Shown piece by piece: positions 24,913 to 36,260 of a DNA stretch of 64,000 nt (positions are counted from its first letter, which is position 1; each line of letters opens with the position of its first letter). Below the pieces are notes generated by a model. The model was given only the letters and a program-made list of their open reading frames with translations, did no database searches and had not been told where the DNA came from. Both the position numbers and the translations under genes were made by a program. Origin of the DNA: Theropithecus gelada (lineage: Eukaryota; Chordata; Mammalia; Primates; Cercopithecidae); assembly GCF_003255815.1 (NCBI RefSeq), contig NC_037673.1, positions 91,739,384 to 91,803,383 of the forward strand. The letters run 5' to 3'.

Positions 24913-25269
24913 ATTCATTAGCTGGATCTGGGATCAAAGACAACGAAGCACCAAAAAAAAAAAAAAAAAAGGCAACAAAAAAAGACTGAAATATTCTAAT
25001 AATGTCACTTTAAAGTGGTTAGCCATGGCTTCTAGTAGCTAACTGAAACGGTTGGGGGAGCAAATCACAGTGTTAGAAAATATCACAATGCCCTCCTCTT
25101 TGGTAAGTTGTACTTCATGGCTCCCCTGCTCCCATGCTCCTGTTGAGTGCAATCCTCTTTCCTTCTCCACAGCACACTGGTCCCTGCTTTGTTGAAGCAT
25201 GCATATTTCATAGAATCACTACTACCAGAAGCTCTGGGTAAAGGACCCCTGTTAGAATTTTTGTCTATA
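24913..25269. other. Unrecognised DNA
   Basis: Holds an A-run at 24952-24970. No gene seen. Confidence 0.4.
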
Positions 25270-25623
25270 TCCATGAAAAGTGACATTGAAATTTTTACAG
25301 AAATTACATTGAATCCATAGATAACTTTGGATAGTATTAATATTTTAACAATATTAATTCTTTCTATCCATGAACATGGGCTATCTTTCTATTTATTTGT
25401 GTCTTCAATTTTTTTAATTAATGTTTTGTGGTTTTTAGCTTACAGATCTTTTACCTCCTTAGTTAAATTTATTCTTAAGCATTTTATTTTTGTAATAATT
25501 GTAAATTAAGTTTTTCTCTTGATTTTGTTTTTGGAAAGTTCATTGTTAATATAGAAAAATGCTAATAATTTTTGTGTGTTGATTTTGTATCCTACAACTT
25601 TACTAAACTTGATTTATCAGGTC
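25270..25623 (-). repeat. Old L1 ORF2 segment (piece 1 of 3), minus strand
   Basis: Plus strand reads as antisense L1 ORF2: 'attacattgaatccatag', 'ctatccatgaacatggg', 'ttttgtatcctacaactttac'. It stops at the MaLR provirus and continues at 27977 and again at 33883, so it is the outermost host element of the nest. Confidence 0.8.
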
Positions 25624-26006
25624 TATATTAGTCTGTTCTCACATTGCTATAAAGAACTACCCAAGACTGGGTAATTTATAAAGAAAAGCAGTTTAATTGG
25701 CTCGCTGTTCTGCAGGCTGTACATGAAAAATGGCTGGGGAGGCCTGAGGAAACTTAGAATCATGGCAAAAGGCAAAAGGGAAGCTGACACATCCTACATG
25801 TCTGGAACAGGAGGAAGAAAGCAAAGGGGGACGTGCCACATACTTTTAAACAACCAGATCTTATGAGAACTTACTTGCATTATGAGAGCAGCAAGGGGAA
25901 AGTCCACCCCAATAATCTAATCACCTCCCAACAAGCCCCTCCTCTAACATTGAGGATTACAATTTGACATGAGATTTGGCTGGAGACACACAGCCAAATC
26001 ATATTA
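25624..26006 (-). mobile_element. 3' LTR of a MaLR (MST-type) provirus, minus strand
   Basis: Reverse-oriented LTR from 'tatattagtctgttctcac' to 'gccaaatcatatta', with the conserved 'gactgggtaatttataaag' block (25664-25682). It pairs with the LTR at 27624-27976. Compared with THE1 LTRs it has the longer 'aacaaccagatcttatgagaac' region of the MST group. Confidence 0.85.
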
Positions 26007-27623
26007 TCCTGCCCCTGGCCCCTCCCAAATCTCATGTCTGTCTCACATTTCAAAGCCTAATTATGCCTTTCCAACAGTCCCCCAAAGTCTTAACTCATTC
26101 CAGCATTAACTCAAAAGTCCAAGTCCAAAGTCTCATCTGAAACAAGGCAAGTCTCTTCCACCTATAAGGCTGTAAAATCAAAAGCAAGTTATTTATTTCC
26201 AAGATACAATGGGGATTTAGGCATTGGGTAAACACATCCATTACAAGAGGGAGAAATCAGCCAAAACAAAGGGGCTACAGGTCCCATGCAAGTCCAAGCA
26301 GGGCAGTCATTAACTCTTAAAGCTCCAAAATAGTCTCCTTTGACTTCATGTGTCACATCCAGGCCACAGTGATGCAAGGGGTGGGCTTGAAGGGCCTTGG
26401 ACAGCTCCTCCCCTGTGGCCCTGCAGCGTACAGCCCCTGCAGCTGCTTTCATGGACTGGCACTGGGTGCCTGTGGCTTTTCCAGGAGCATGGTGCAAGCT
26501 GTTGGTGGATCTACCATTCAGGAATCTGGAGGACAGTGGCCCTCTTTTCACAGCTCCACTAGGCATTACTCCAGTGGGGACTCTATGTGGGCACTTCAGC
26601 CCCATGTTTCCCCTCCCCACTGCCCTAGTAGAGATTCTCCATGAGAACACCACCCCTGCAGCAGACTTCTGCCTGGACATCTAGGCGTTTCCATACAACC
26701 TCTGAAATCTAAGTGGAGGATCCCAAACCTCAACTCTTGCCCTCTGTGCACTTGCAGGCTTAATACCACGTGGAAGCCCTTGTGGCTTTCAGCTTGCACC
26801 CTCTGGAGCAGTGGCCTGAGATGTATCTGGGGTCCTTTTAGCACAGCTGGAGCTGGAGCAGCTGGGACATAGGGTACCATGTCCTGTGGCTGCACAGAGC
26901 AGCAGGGCACTGGACCTGCCCACAAAACTATTTTTCCCTCCTAGACTTCCAGATCTGTGATAGGAGGGGCTGCCACAAAGGTCTCTGTGACACCCTGGAG
27001 GTATTTTCCCCATTGTAATGGCTATTAACATTTGCTTCATCTTTACTTATGCAAATTTCAGCAGCATTCCTGAATTCCTCCCCCAGAAAATGGATTCTTT
27101 TCTACCACATAGCTAGGCTGCAAATTTTCCATTTATGCTCTGCTTCCCTTTTAAATATAAGTTCCAGTTTCAGGTCATTTCTTTGCTTATGGAGATAAGC
27201 ATAGGCTTTTAGAAGCAATCATGTCAGTTCTTGAGTGCTTTGCTGCTTAGAAATTTCTTTTGCCAGATACCCTAAATCATCTCTCTCAAGTTCAAAGTTC
27301 CATGGATCCCTAGAGCAGGGGCACAATGCCACCAGTCTCTTTGCTAAAGCATAGCAAGAAGGACCTTTATTCCAGTTCCCAATAAATTTCTAACCTGCAT
27401 CTGAGACCACCTTAGCCTGGACTTCATTTACAATATCACTATCAGCATTTTGGTCCCAACAATTCAACAAGTCTCCAGAATGTTCCAAACTGTCCCTTAT
27501 CTTCCTATCTTCTTCTGAGTTCTCCAAACTGTTCCAGTCCCTGCCCCTTATCCACTTCCAAAGTCACTTCCACATTTTCAGGTATTTTTATAGCAATGCC
27601 CCACTTCTCCAGTACCAATTTTC
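26007..27623 (-). mobile_element. MaLR provirus internal region, minus strand
   Basis: About 1.6 kb between two MaLR LTRs. Next to the 3' LTR the minus strand is purine-rich (GGAGGGGCCAGGGGCAGG), the expected polypurine tract. Next to the 5' LTR, 27600-27622 on the minus strand holds the candidate primer-binding site. A 163-codon minus frame (26680-26189) is the degenerate internal frame usual for MST/THE1 elements. No protease, reverse transcriptase or envelope is present, as is typical of MaLRs. Non-autonomous, ancient and inactive. Confidence 0.8.
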
Positions 27624-27976
27624 TATATTAGTCTATTCTCATATGGCTATAAAGAACTACCTAAGAAGCAGTTCAATTGGCTCAAGGTTCCACAGGCTAT
27701 ACAGGAAGCCTGCCTTAGGAAAATTTAAATCATGGCGGAAGATGAAGGGGAAGCTGGCACATCCTACATGGCTGGAGGAGGAGAAAGAGAACAAAGGGGG
27801 AAGTGCTACACACTTTTAAACAACCAAATATTATGAGAACTCACTCACTATCATAAGAACAACAAGGGGTAAGTCTGCCCCCATGATCCAATCACCTCCC
27901 ACCAAGCCCCTCCTCCAAGATTGAGGACTACAATTCCACATGAAATTTCGATAGGGACACAGAGACAAATCATATA
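27624..27976 (-). mobile_element. 5' LTR of the MaLR provirus, minus strand
   Basis: Second LTR of the pair. It runs from 'tatattagtctattctcat' to 'gagacaaatcatata'. It lacks the 'tgggtaatttataaag' block present in its partner (a roughly 20-bp deletion near 27663) and is shorter in the 'ggctggggaggcc' part. The two LTRs differ at many positions, in keeping with an old insertion. Confidence 0.82.
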
Positions 27977-28079
27977 AAGTTTTAACAGTCTTTTTGGTGA
28001 AATATTTGGGATTTTCAATACATAACATCATGTTATCAACAAATGGGAACAGTTTCACTTCCTTTCATATTTGGATGCC
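27977..28079 (-). repeat. Old L1 ORF2 segment (piece 2 of 3), minus strand
   Basis: A 103-bp island between the MaLR provirus and the younger L1. 'acagtctttttggtgaaat', 'catgttatcaacaaatggg' and 'cttcctttcatatttggatgcc' continue the antisense ORF2 of piece 1 without loss. Confidence 0.78.
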
Positions 28080-28299
28080 ATTTATTTGTTTATATTATAC
28101 TTTAAGTTCTGGGGCACATGTGCAGAATGTGCAGGTTTGTTACATAGGTATACACGTGCCATGGTGGTTTGCTGCACCCATCAACCTGTCATCTACATTA
28201 GGTATTTCTCCGAATAATATCCCTCCCCTAGTCCCCCACCCCTCGGTTTGTGATGTTCCCCTCCCTGTGTCCATATGTTCTCATTGTTCAACTCCCACT

Positions 28300-31200
28300 T
28301 ATCAGTGAGAACATGTGGTGTTTGATTTTTTGTTCTTCTGTTAGTTTGCTGAGAATGATGGTTTCTAGCTTCATCCATATCCTTGAAAAAAATATGAACT
28401 CATCCTTTTTTATGGCTGCATAGTATGTCATGGTGTATATGTGTCACATCTTTTTTATCCAGTATTAATGGGCATTTGGGTTGGTTTCAAGTCATTGCTA
28501 TCATAAACAGTGCTTCAATAAACATACTTGTGCATTAGTTTTTATAGTAGAATGATTTATAATCCTTTGGGTATATACCCAGTAATAGGATAGCTGGGTC
28601 AAATCGTATTTCTAGTTCTAGATCCTTGAGGAATTGCCACACTGTCTTCCACAATGGTTGAACTAATTTACACTTCCACCAACAGTGTAAAAGCATTCCT
28701 ATTTCTCCACATCCTCTCCAGCATCTGTTGTTTCCTGACTTTTTAATGATCATCATTCTAACTGGCGTGAGATGGTATCTCTATGTGGTTTTGATTTGCA
28801 TTTCTCTAATGACAAGTGATGATGAGCTTTTTGTAATATGTTTGTTGGCTGCATAAATGGCTTCTTTTGAGAAGTGTCTGTTCATATCCTTTGCCCACTT
28901 TTTGATGGGGTTGTTTGTTTGTTTCTTGTAAATTTGTTTAAATTCTTTGTAGATTCTGGATATTAGCCCTTTGTCAGATGGACAGATTACAAAAATTTTC
29001 TCCCATTCTGTAGGTTGCCTGTTCATTCTGATGATAGTTTCTTTTGCTGTGCAGAAGTTCTTTAGTTGGATTAGATTCCATTTGTCAATTTTGGCTTTTG
29101 TTGCCGTTGCTTTAAGTATTTTAATCATGGAGTCTTTAACCATGCCTATATCTTGAATGGTATTGCCTAGGTTTTCTTCTAGGGTTTTTATGGTTTTAGG
29201 TCTTACATTTAAGTCTTTAACCTATCTTGAGTTAATTTTTGTGTAAGGTGTAAGGAAGGGGTCCAGTTTCAGCTTTCTGCATATGGTTATCCAGTTTTAC
29301 CAACACCATTTATTAAATAGGGAATCCTTTCCCCATAGCTTGTTTTTGTCAGGTTTATCAAAGATCAGATGGTTGTAGATGTGTGGTATTATTTCACAGG
29401 CCTCTGTTCTGTTCCATTATTCTATATATCTGTTTGGTACAAGTACCAGTGCTGTTTTGGTTACTGTAGCTTTGTAGTATAGTTTAAAGTCAGGTAGCAT
29501 GATGCCTCCAGCTTTGTTCTTTTTGCTTAGGCTTGTCTTGGCTATGTGGGCTCTTTTTTGGTTCCATATAAAATTTAACATAGTCTTTCCCAATTCTGTG
29601 AAGAAAGTCAATGATAGCTTGATGGGGATAGCACTGAATCTATAAATTACTTTGGGCAGTATGGCCATTTTCATGATACTGATTCTTCCTATCCATGAGC
29701 ATGGAATGTTTTTCCATTTGTTTGTGTCCTCTCTTATTTCCTTGAGCAGTGGTTTGTAGTTCTCCTTGAAGAGGTCCTTCACATCCCTTGTAAGTTGGAT
29801 TCCTAGGTATTTTATTCTCTTTGTAGCAATTGTGAATGGGAGTTCACTCATGATTTGGCTCTCTGTTTGTCTGTTATTGGTGTATAGGAAAGCTTGTGAT
29901 TTTTGCGCATTGATTTTGTATCCTGAGACTTTGCTGAAGTTGCTTATCAGCTTAAGGAGATTCTGGCCTGAGATGATGGGGTTTTCTAAGTATACAATCA
30001 TGTCACCTGCAAACAGAGACAATCTGACTTCCTCTCTTCCTATTTGAATACCTTTATTGCTTTCTCTTGCCTGATTGCCCTGGCCAGAACTTCCAACACT
30101 ATGTTGAATAGGAGTGGTGAGAGAGGGCATCCTTGTCTTGTGCTGGTTTTCAAAGGGAATGCTTCCAGGTTTTGCATTCAGTATGATATTGGCTGTGGGT
30201 TTGTCATAAATAGCTCTTATTATTTTGAGATATCTTCCATTGATACCTAGTTTATGAGAGTTTTCAGTATGAAAGGCTGTTGAATTTTGTCAAAGGCCTT
30301 TTCTGCATCTATTGAGATAATCATGTGGTTTTTGTCATTGGTTCTGTTTATGTGATGGATTACGTTTATTGATTTGTGTATATTGAGCCAGCCTTGCATC
30401 CCAGGGATGAAGCTAACTTGATTGTAGTGGATAAGCTATTTGATGTGCTGCTGGATTCAGTTTTCCAGTATTTTATTGAGGATTTTCGCATTGATGTTCG
30501 TCAGGGATATTGGCCTGAAATTTTCTGTTTTTGTTGTTTCTCTGCCAGGTTTTGGTATCAGGATGATACTGGCCTCATAAAGTGAGTTAAGGAGGAGTCT
30601 CTCTTTTTCTATTGTTTGGAATACTTTCTGAAGTACCAGCTCCTCTTTGTACCTCTGGTAGAATTTGGCTGTGAATCTGTCTGTTCCTGGACTTTTTTTG
30701 GTTGGTAGGCTATTAATTGCTGTCTCAATTTCAGAACTTGTTATTGGTCTATTCAGGGATTCTACTTCTTCCTGGTTTAGTCTTGGGAGGGTATATGTTT
30801 TCAGGAATTTATCTATTTGTTCTAGATTTTCTAGTTTATATGCATGGAGGTGTTCATAGTATTGTCTGATGGTAGTTTGTATTTCTGTGGGATCGGTGGT
30901 GATATCCCCTTTATCATTTTTTATTGCATCTATTTGATTTTTCTCTCTTTTCTTCTTTATTAGTCTGGGGCTAGCAGTCTATCTATTTTGTTAATCTTTT
31001 CAAAAAAACAGCTACTGGATTCACTAATTTTTTTTTTTGAAAGGTTTTTCATGTCTCTGTCTCCTTCAGTTTTGCTCTCATCTTAGTTATTTCTTGTCTT
31101 CTGTTTGCTTTTGAGTTTGTTTCCTTTTGCTTCTCTGGTTCTTTTAATAGTAATGTTAGGGTGTTGATTTTAGATCTTTCCTGCCTTCTCTTGTGGGCTT

Positions 31201-31703
31201 TTAGTGCTGTAAATTTTCCTCTACACATTGCTTTAAATGTGTTCCAGAGATTCTGGTAAGTTGTGTCTTTGTTCTCATTGGTTTCAAAGAACTTATTTAT
31301 TTCTGACTTAATTTCATAATTTACACAGTAGTCATTCAAGAGCAGGTTGTTCAGTTTTTATGTAATTGTGTGGTTTTGAGTGCGTTTCTGAATACTGAGT
31401 CCCAATTTGATTGCACGGTGGTCTGAGAGACTGTTGGTTATGATTTTGTTTCTTTTGCATTTGCTGAGGAGTGTTTTACTTTCAACTATGTGGTCAATTT
31501 TGGAATCAGTGCAATGTGGTGATGAGAACAATGTATATTCTGTTGGTTTGGCATGGAGAGTTCTGTAGATGTCTATTAGGTCAGCTTGTTCCAGAGCTGA
31601 GTTCAAGTCCTGGATATCTTTGTTAATTTTGTGTCTCTTTGAACTGTCTAATATTGACAGTGGGGTGTTAAAGTCTCCCACTATTATTGTGTGGGAGTCT
31701 ATT
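28300..31703 (-). pseudogene. L1 ORF2 remnant (endonuclease C-terminal half, reverse transcriptase, C-terminal region)
   Basis: Minus-strand pieces at 31703-31358, 31339-31049, 30130-29417, 29143-28781 and 28756-28535 together cover the ORF2 protein from the middle of the endonuclease to near the C terminus. The endonuclease part keeps the GDFN and SDHR motifs, but the N-terminal catalytic half is deleted. In the reverse transcriptase the usual FADD tetrad reads FAGD, so one catalytic aspartate is gone. Frameshifts and stops separate the pieces. ORF2 normally nicks target DNA and copies L1 RNA; this copy cannot make a working enzyme. Confidence 0.88.
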
Positions 31704-32560
31704 GTGAAGCTTAGTTTGGCTGGATATGAAATTCTGGGTTGAAAATTCTTTTCTTTAAGAATGTTGAATATTGGCCCCCACTCTCTTCTGGCTTGTAGGG
31801 TTTCTGCCCAGAGAGCCACTGTTAATCTGATGGGTTTCCCTTTGTAACCTGACCTTTCTCTCTGGCTGCCCTTAACATTTTTTCCCTCATTTCAACCTTT
31901 GTGAATCTGTTGAATATGTGTCTTGGGGTTGCTCTTCTCGAAGAGTATCTTTGTGGTGTTCTCTGTATTTTCTGAATTTGAATCTTGGCCTGCCTTGCTA
32001 GGTTGGGGACGTTCTCCTGGATAATACCCTGAAGAGTGTTTTCCAACTTGGTTCCATTCTCCCTGTCACTTTCAGGTACACCAATCGAACATAGATTTGA
32101 TCTTTCACATAGAACCATACTTCTTGGAGGCTTTGTTAATTTCACTCTTTTTTCTCTAATCTTATCTTCTTGCTTTATATCACTGAGTTGATCTTCAATC
32201 TCTGATATCGTTTCGTCTGCTTGATCAATTCGGCTATTGATACTTGTGCATGCTTCACGAAGTTCTCGTGCTGTGTTTTCAGCTTCATCAAGTCATTTAT
32301 GTTCTTCTTCTAGTTAGCAATATATCGAACCTTTTTTCGAGGTTTTTAGCTTCCTTGCATTAGGTTAGAACATGCTCCTTTAGCTCTGGGGAGTTTGTTA
32401 TTACCCACCTTCTGAAGCCTACTTCTGTCAATTCGTCAAACTCATTCTCTGTCCAGTTTTTTCCCTTGCTAGAGAGGAGTTGTGATCCTTCGGGGGGAGA
32501 GGAGACATTCTGGTTTTTGGAATTTTCAGCCTTTTTGCACTGGTTTCTCCCCATCTTCAT
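31704..32560 (-). pseudogene. L1 ORF1 remnant, C-terminus deleted
   Basis: The minus frame 32560-32360 gives the ORF1 N-terminal region (starts MKMGRNQCKKAEN). The frame 32145-31822 gives the RNA-recognition part with 'RRATPRHI' and 'FTKVEMREKML'. The frame 31819-31704 gives 'ARREWGPIFNILKEKNFQP'. Stops and shifts lie near 32360-32146 and at 31820. The final 50 or so codons are missing, and the frame passes straight into ORF2 endonuclease at about 31703. ORF1p is the RNA-binding trimer of the L1 particle; this copy is broken. Confidence 0.85.
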
Positions 32561-33873
32561 GGATTTATCTACCTTTGGTCTTTGATGTTGGTTACCTTTG
32601 GATGGGGTCTCTGAGTAGAAGTCCTTTTTGTTGATGCTGATACGTTTCCTTTCTGTTTATTAGCTTTCCTTCTAACAGTCAGGCCCCTCTGCTGCAGATC
32701 TGCTGGAGTTTGCTGGAGTTCACTCCAGACCCTGTTTGCCTGGGTGTCACCAGCAGACCCTGCAAAACAACAAAGATTGCTACCTCTGGAAGCTTTGTCC
32801 CAGAGGGGCACTCACCAGATGCCAGGCAGAGCTCTCCTGTATGAGGTGACTGTCGGCCCCTACTGGGAGGTGTCTCCCAGTTAGGATACATGGGGGTCAG
32901 GGACCCACTTGAGGAGGCAGTCTGTCCCTTATCATAACTCAAACACTGTGCTGGGATGTCCACTGCTCTCTTCACAGCTGTCAGGCAGGGATGTTTAAGT
33001 CTGCTGAAGCTGTGCCCACAGCCACCCCTTCCCACAGACGCTCTGTCCCAGAGAGATGGGGCTTTTATCTATAAGTCCCTCGCTGGGACTGCTGCCTTTT
33101 TTTTAGAGATGCCCTGCCCAGAGAGGAGGAGTATAGAGAGGCAGTCTGAGCTGCCTTGCTGAGCTGCAATGGGCTCTGCCCAGTTCGAACTTCCCTTCCC
33201 GGTGGCTTTGTTTACACTGTGAGGGTAAAACCGCCTACTCAAGCCTCAGCAATGGCAGATGTCTCTCTCCCCACCAAGCTTGAGTGTCCCAGTTCAAGCT
33301 CAGACTGCTGTGCTGGCAGTGAGAATTTCAAACCAGTGGATCTTAGCTTGCTGGGCTCCATAGGGGTAGTACCTGCTGAGCCAGACCACTTGGCTCCCTT
33401 GCTTCAGCCCTCTTTCCAGGGGAGTGAACGATTCTGTCTCACTAGCATTCCAGATGCCACTGGGGTATGAATAAAAACTCCTGCACCTAGTTCAGTGTCT
33501 GCCCAAATGGCCTCCTAGTTTTGTGCTTGAAACCCAGGGCCCTGGTGGCACAGCACGAGAGGGAATCTCCTGGTCTGCTGGTTAGGAAGACCATGGCAAA
33601 AGCACAGTATCTGGGCCGGAGTGTCCTGTTCCTCCCGGTACAGTCTCTCACAGCTTCCCTTTGATAGGGGAGAGAATTCCCTGACCCCATGCGCTTCCAG
33701 GGTAAGGTGATGCCCTACCCTGCTTCAACTCACCCTCTGTGGGCTGCACCCACTGTCCAACCAGTCCCAGTGAGATGAACTGGGTGCCTCAGTTTTAAAT
33801 GCAGAAATCACCTGCCTTCTGTGTTGATCTCGCTGGGAGCTGCAGACCAGAGCTGTTCCTATTCGGCCATCTT
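32561..33873 (-). promoter_or_regulatory. L1 5' UTR with the antisense view of its internal promoter
   Basis: About 1.3 kb of GC-richer sequence between ORF1 and the 5' end. The 5' tip holds the GGCCGAATAGGAA-type element on the minus strand (the YY1-site region of L1). The CpG positions are mostly decayed and nothing shows activity. Several 60-120 codon frames on both strands here are chance frames in this GC-rich part. Confidence 0.7.
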
Positions 33874-33882
33874 TTGGATGCC

Positions 33883-36260
33883 TTTTAATTTTTTCTCTTA
33901 CTTTATTGGTCTGCAAGGACTTCCAAACTGTTGAATGTAAGTGGTGAGAGTGAGCATGCTTGTCTAGTACTAGATTCTAGAGGAAAGGGTTCCAATTTTT
34001 CACCATTGAGTATAATGTTAGCTGTGAGTTTCTTACATATCATCTTTACTGTGTTGAATTACTGTTATTCCATAGCTAGTTTGTTGAGTGTTTTTATCAT
34101 GAAAGAACATCATGAAAAATTTTGTCGAATGACTTCTTTCATCCGATGACATGATTATGTAATTTTCTGTCCCTCATTCTGTTAATGTAGTCTATCACAT
34201 TTATTGGTTTGTGAATGTTGAATCATCCTTCCATCCCAGGAGTAAGTTTCATTTCATCATGGTGAGTGATCCTTTTAATGTGTAGTTGAATTTTGTTTGC
34301 TACTATTGTGTTGAGGACTTTTGCACTAATGTTAACAAAGATATCGTCTGGTAGCTTTATTTTCTTATGATGTCTTTGCCTGGCTTTGGTATCAGAACCA
34401 TGCTGGCCTCATAAATAGGTCTGAAAATATTCCTTCCCCTTTAATTTTTCGTAAAAGTTTGTGGAGAATTGACATTAGTTATTCTTTAAACATTTGGTTA
34501 AATTCAGTAGTGAAATCATCAGGTCTTGGGTTTTTTTTTTTTTTTTTTTTTTTTTAGTTAAATTAGGTAATTAATTCATCAGTTTTTTTTTTTTTTTTTT
34601 TTTTTTTGTTAAATGAGAGACTATAGATTTCTCATAACTCATTATTGGTTTGTTCAGATTTCCTATTTCTTTATGATTCAGTGTTTGGAGGTTATATGTG
34701 TCTAGGAATTTAACCATTCTAAGTTATCTAATTTTTTGGCATATAATTGTTCTTATGATCCTTTGTATTTTTGTAGTATCAGTTATAATATCTCCTCTTT
34801 CATTTCTGATTTCATTTATTTGAATATTTTCTCTTTTTCTCTTGGTTAGTCTAGCTAAAGGTTTGTAAATTTTGTCTTCTCAAAAAAAAAAAAAAAAAAA
34901 AGGCCCCAACTTTCATTTGTATTGATCTTTTGTATTATCTTTCTAAGTTCTATTTTATTTATTTCTGCTCTAGTATGTATTATTTCCTTCCTTTTCATAA
35001 CATTGAGATTACTTTGTTCTTCTTTTTCTATTTCCTTAGGGCACAACATTGTTGTTTTTTGTTGTTGTTGCTGTTGTCTTTTGTTTGTTTGTTTTTTGCT
35101 ACCTTTCTTCTTTTATGATATAGGCATTTATTGCTATGAAGTTTCCTCTTACAACCGCTTTTGCTGCATTCCATACATTTTCTCATGTTGTTTTCCTATT
35201 TTTGTTTGTCTCAAGATGTTTTTAAATTTCTCTTTTAATTTCTTTGTTGATTCATTGGTTGTTCAGGAACATGTTGTTTCATTTCATATATTCATGAGTT
35301 TTCTTAGATTCCTTCTGCTATTAATTTCTTCTTTTATTGTGATCAGAAAGATACTTGATATGATTTTAATCTTAAATTTGCTAAGACTTGTCTTGTGGCC
35401 TAACATATTACCTATCCTGGAGAATGTTCTATGTGCACTTGAGAAAAATGTATATTCTATTGCTGTTGGATGGAATGTTCTGTATATGCCTGTTAGGTCA
35501 TTTAGTCTAAAGTGTTGTTCAAGTCCAATGTTTCCACATGTCCATTACTAAAAGTGTTGTATTGAAGTCTCATATTATTACTGTATTGCAATCTATATCC
35601 CTCTAAATAGTCTTAATATTTGTTTTATATATTTAGGTGCTCCACTGTTGGGTGCATATGCATATATATTTATACTTGTCTAATCTTCTTGATGAAATCA
35701 CCAGTTTATCATTACATAATATCCTTCTTTGTCTTTTTTTACAGTTTTTAACTTAAAGTTTATTTAGTCTGACATACGTATTGATATTCCTAGAAAACAA
35801 AAATTCTTTTGGCAGCATATAATTGGGTCATGGTTTTGTTTATCCATTTATTCGCTCTATGTCTTTTTATTGGAGAATTTAATCCATTTACATTCAAGGT
35901 AATTATTTACAGGTAAGGACTTATTATTACTGTAATTTTGTTAATTGTTTTCTGGTTGTTTTGTAGATATTTTGTTTCTTTTTTTTCTCTCTTGCTGTCT
36001 TTGTTTGTGGCTTGATGGTTTTCTGTAGCAATATGTTTTTAATCTTTTTTATTTTTGTTTTGTTTGTCTTCTATATATTTTTGCTTTTTGGTTACCATAA
36101 GGCTTACATACAACATCTTATAACAGTTTATTTCAAGATGACAGCAACTTAAATTTGATTGCACACAACAACCTTACACTTTTACTCCCCCATCGCTCCA
36201 TCTGATGTTTTGGATGTCTGAATTTACAGCTAGATGAATTTTAAAGTTAATTTTCTCCCC
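33883..36260 (-). repeat. Old L1 (piece 3 of 3): ORF2 5' part to upstream region, minus strand
   Basis: Continues piece 2 exactly after the target duplication: 'ttggtctgcaaggacttcc', 'tgaatgtaagtggtgagagtg', then 'gtttgtgaatgttgaatcatcc', 'ggctttggtatcagaaccatgctggcctcataaa', and on towards the endonuclease and ORF1 side ('tctatttagtctgacat', 'catttacattcaagg'). It contains two long T-runs (34533-34556, 34583-34606). The outer edge near 36260 is uncertain because the oldest part decays into unrecognisable sequence. The 209-codon plus frame 34922-35551 is antisense to ORF2 and T-rich; not a gene. Confidence 0.78.

Larger units (their letters stand above)
28080..33873 (-). mobile_element. Nearly full-length primate L1 (L1P), minus strand, defective
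   Basis: Runs from the T-rich antisense tail 'tttatttgtttatattatacttt' to the reverse complement of the L1 5' start ('ttcggccatctt' near 33862-33873). A 9-10 bp target duplication TTTGGATGCC flanks it (28070-28079 and 33873-33882). Order on the minus strand: 5' UTR (about 33873-32561), ORF1, ORF2, 3' UTR (about 28300-28080). Length 5.8 kb, short because roughly 0.6 kb is missing at the ORF1/ORF2 boundary. Both ORFs carry many stops and frameshifts. The 5' UTR type suggests an older L1PA or L1PB copy, not the human-active class. Confidence 0.9.

Noticed and set aside
26189..26680. 163-codon minus-strand frame as a cellular gene
   Set aside because: It lies between two MaLR LTRs and is the usual degenerate internal frame of these elements.
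32569..33690. Several 60-120 codon frames on both strands
   Set aside because: All fall in the GC-richer L1 5' UTR and contradict one another in strand and phase.
34922..35551. 209-codon plus-strand hydrophobic frame that looks like a membrane protein
   Set aside because: It is the antisense strand of an old L1; the Phe/Leu/Ser-rich composition comes from T-rich sequence.
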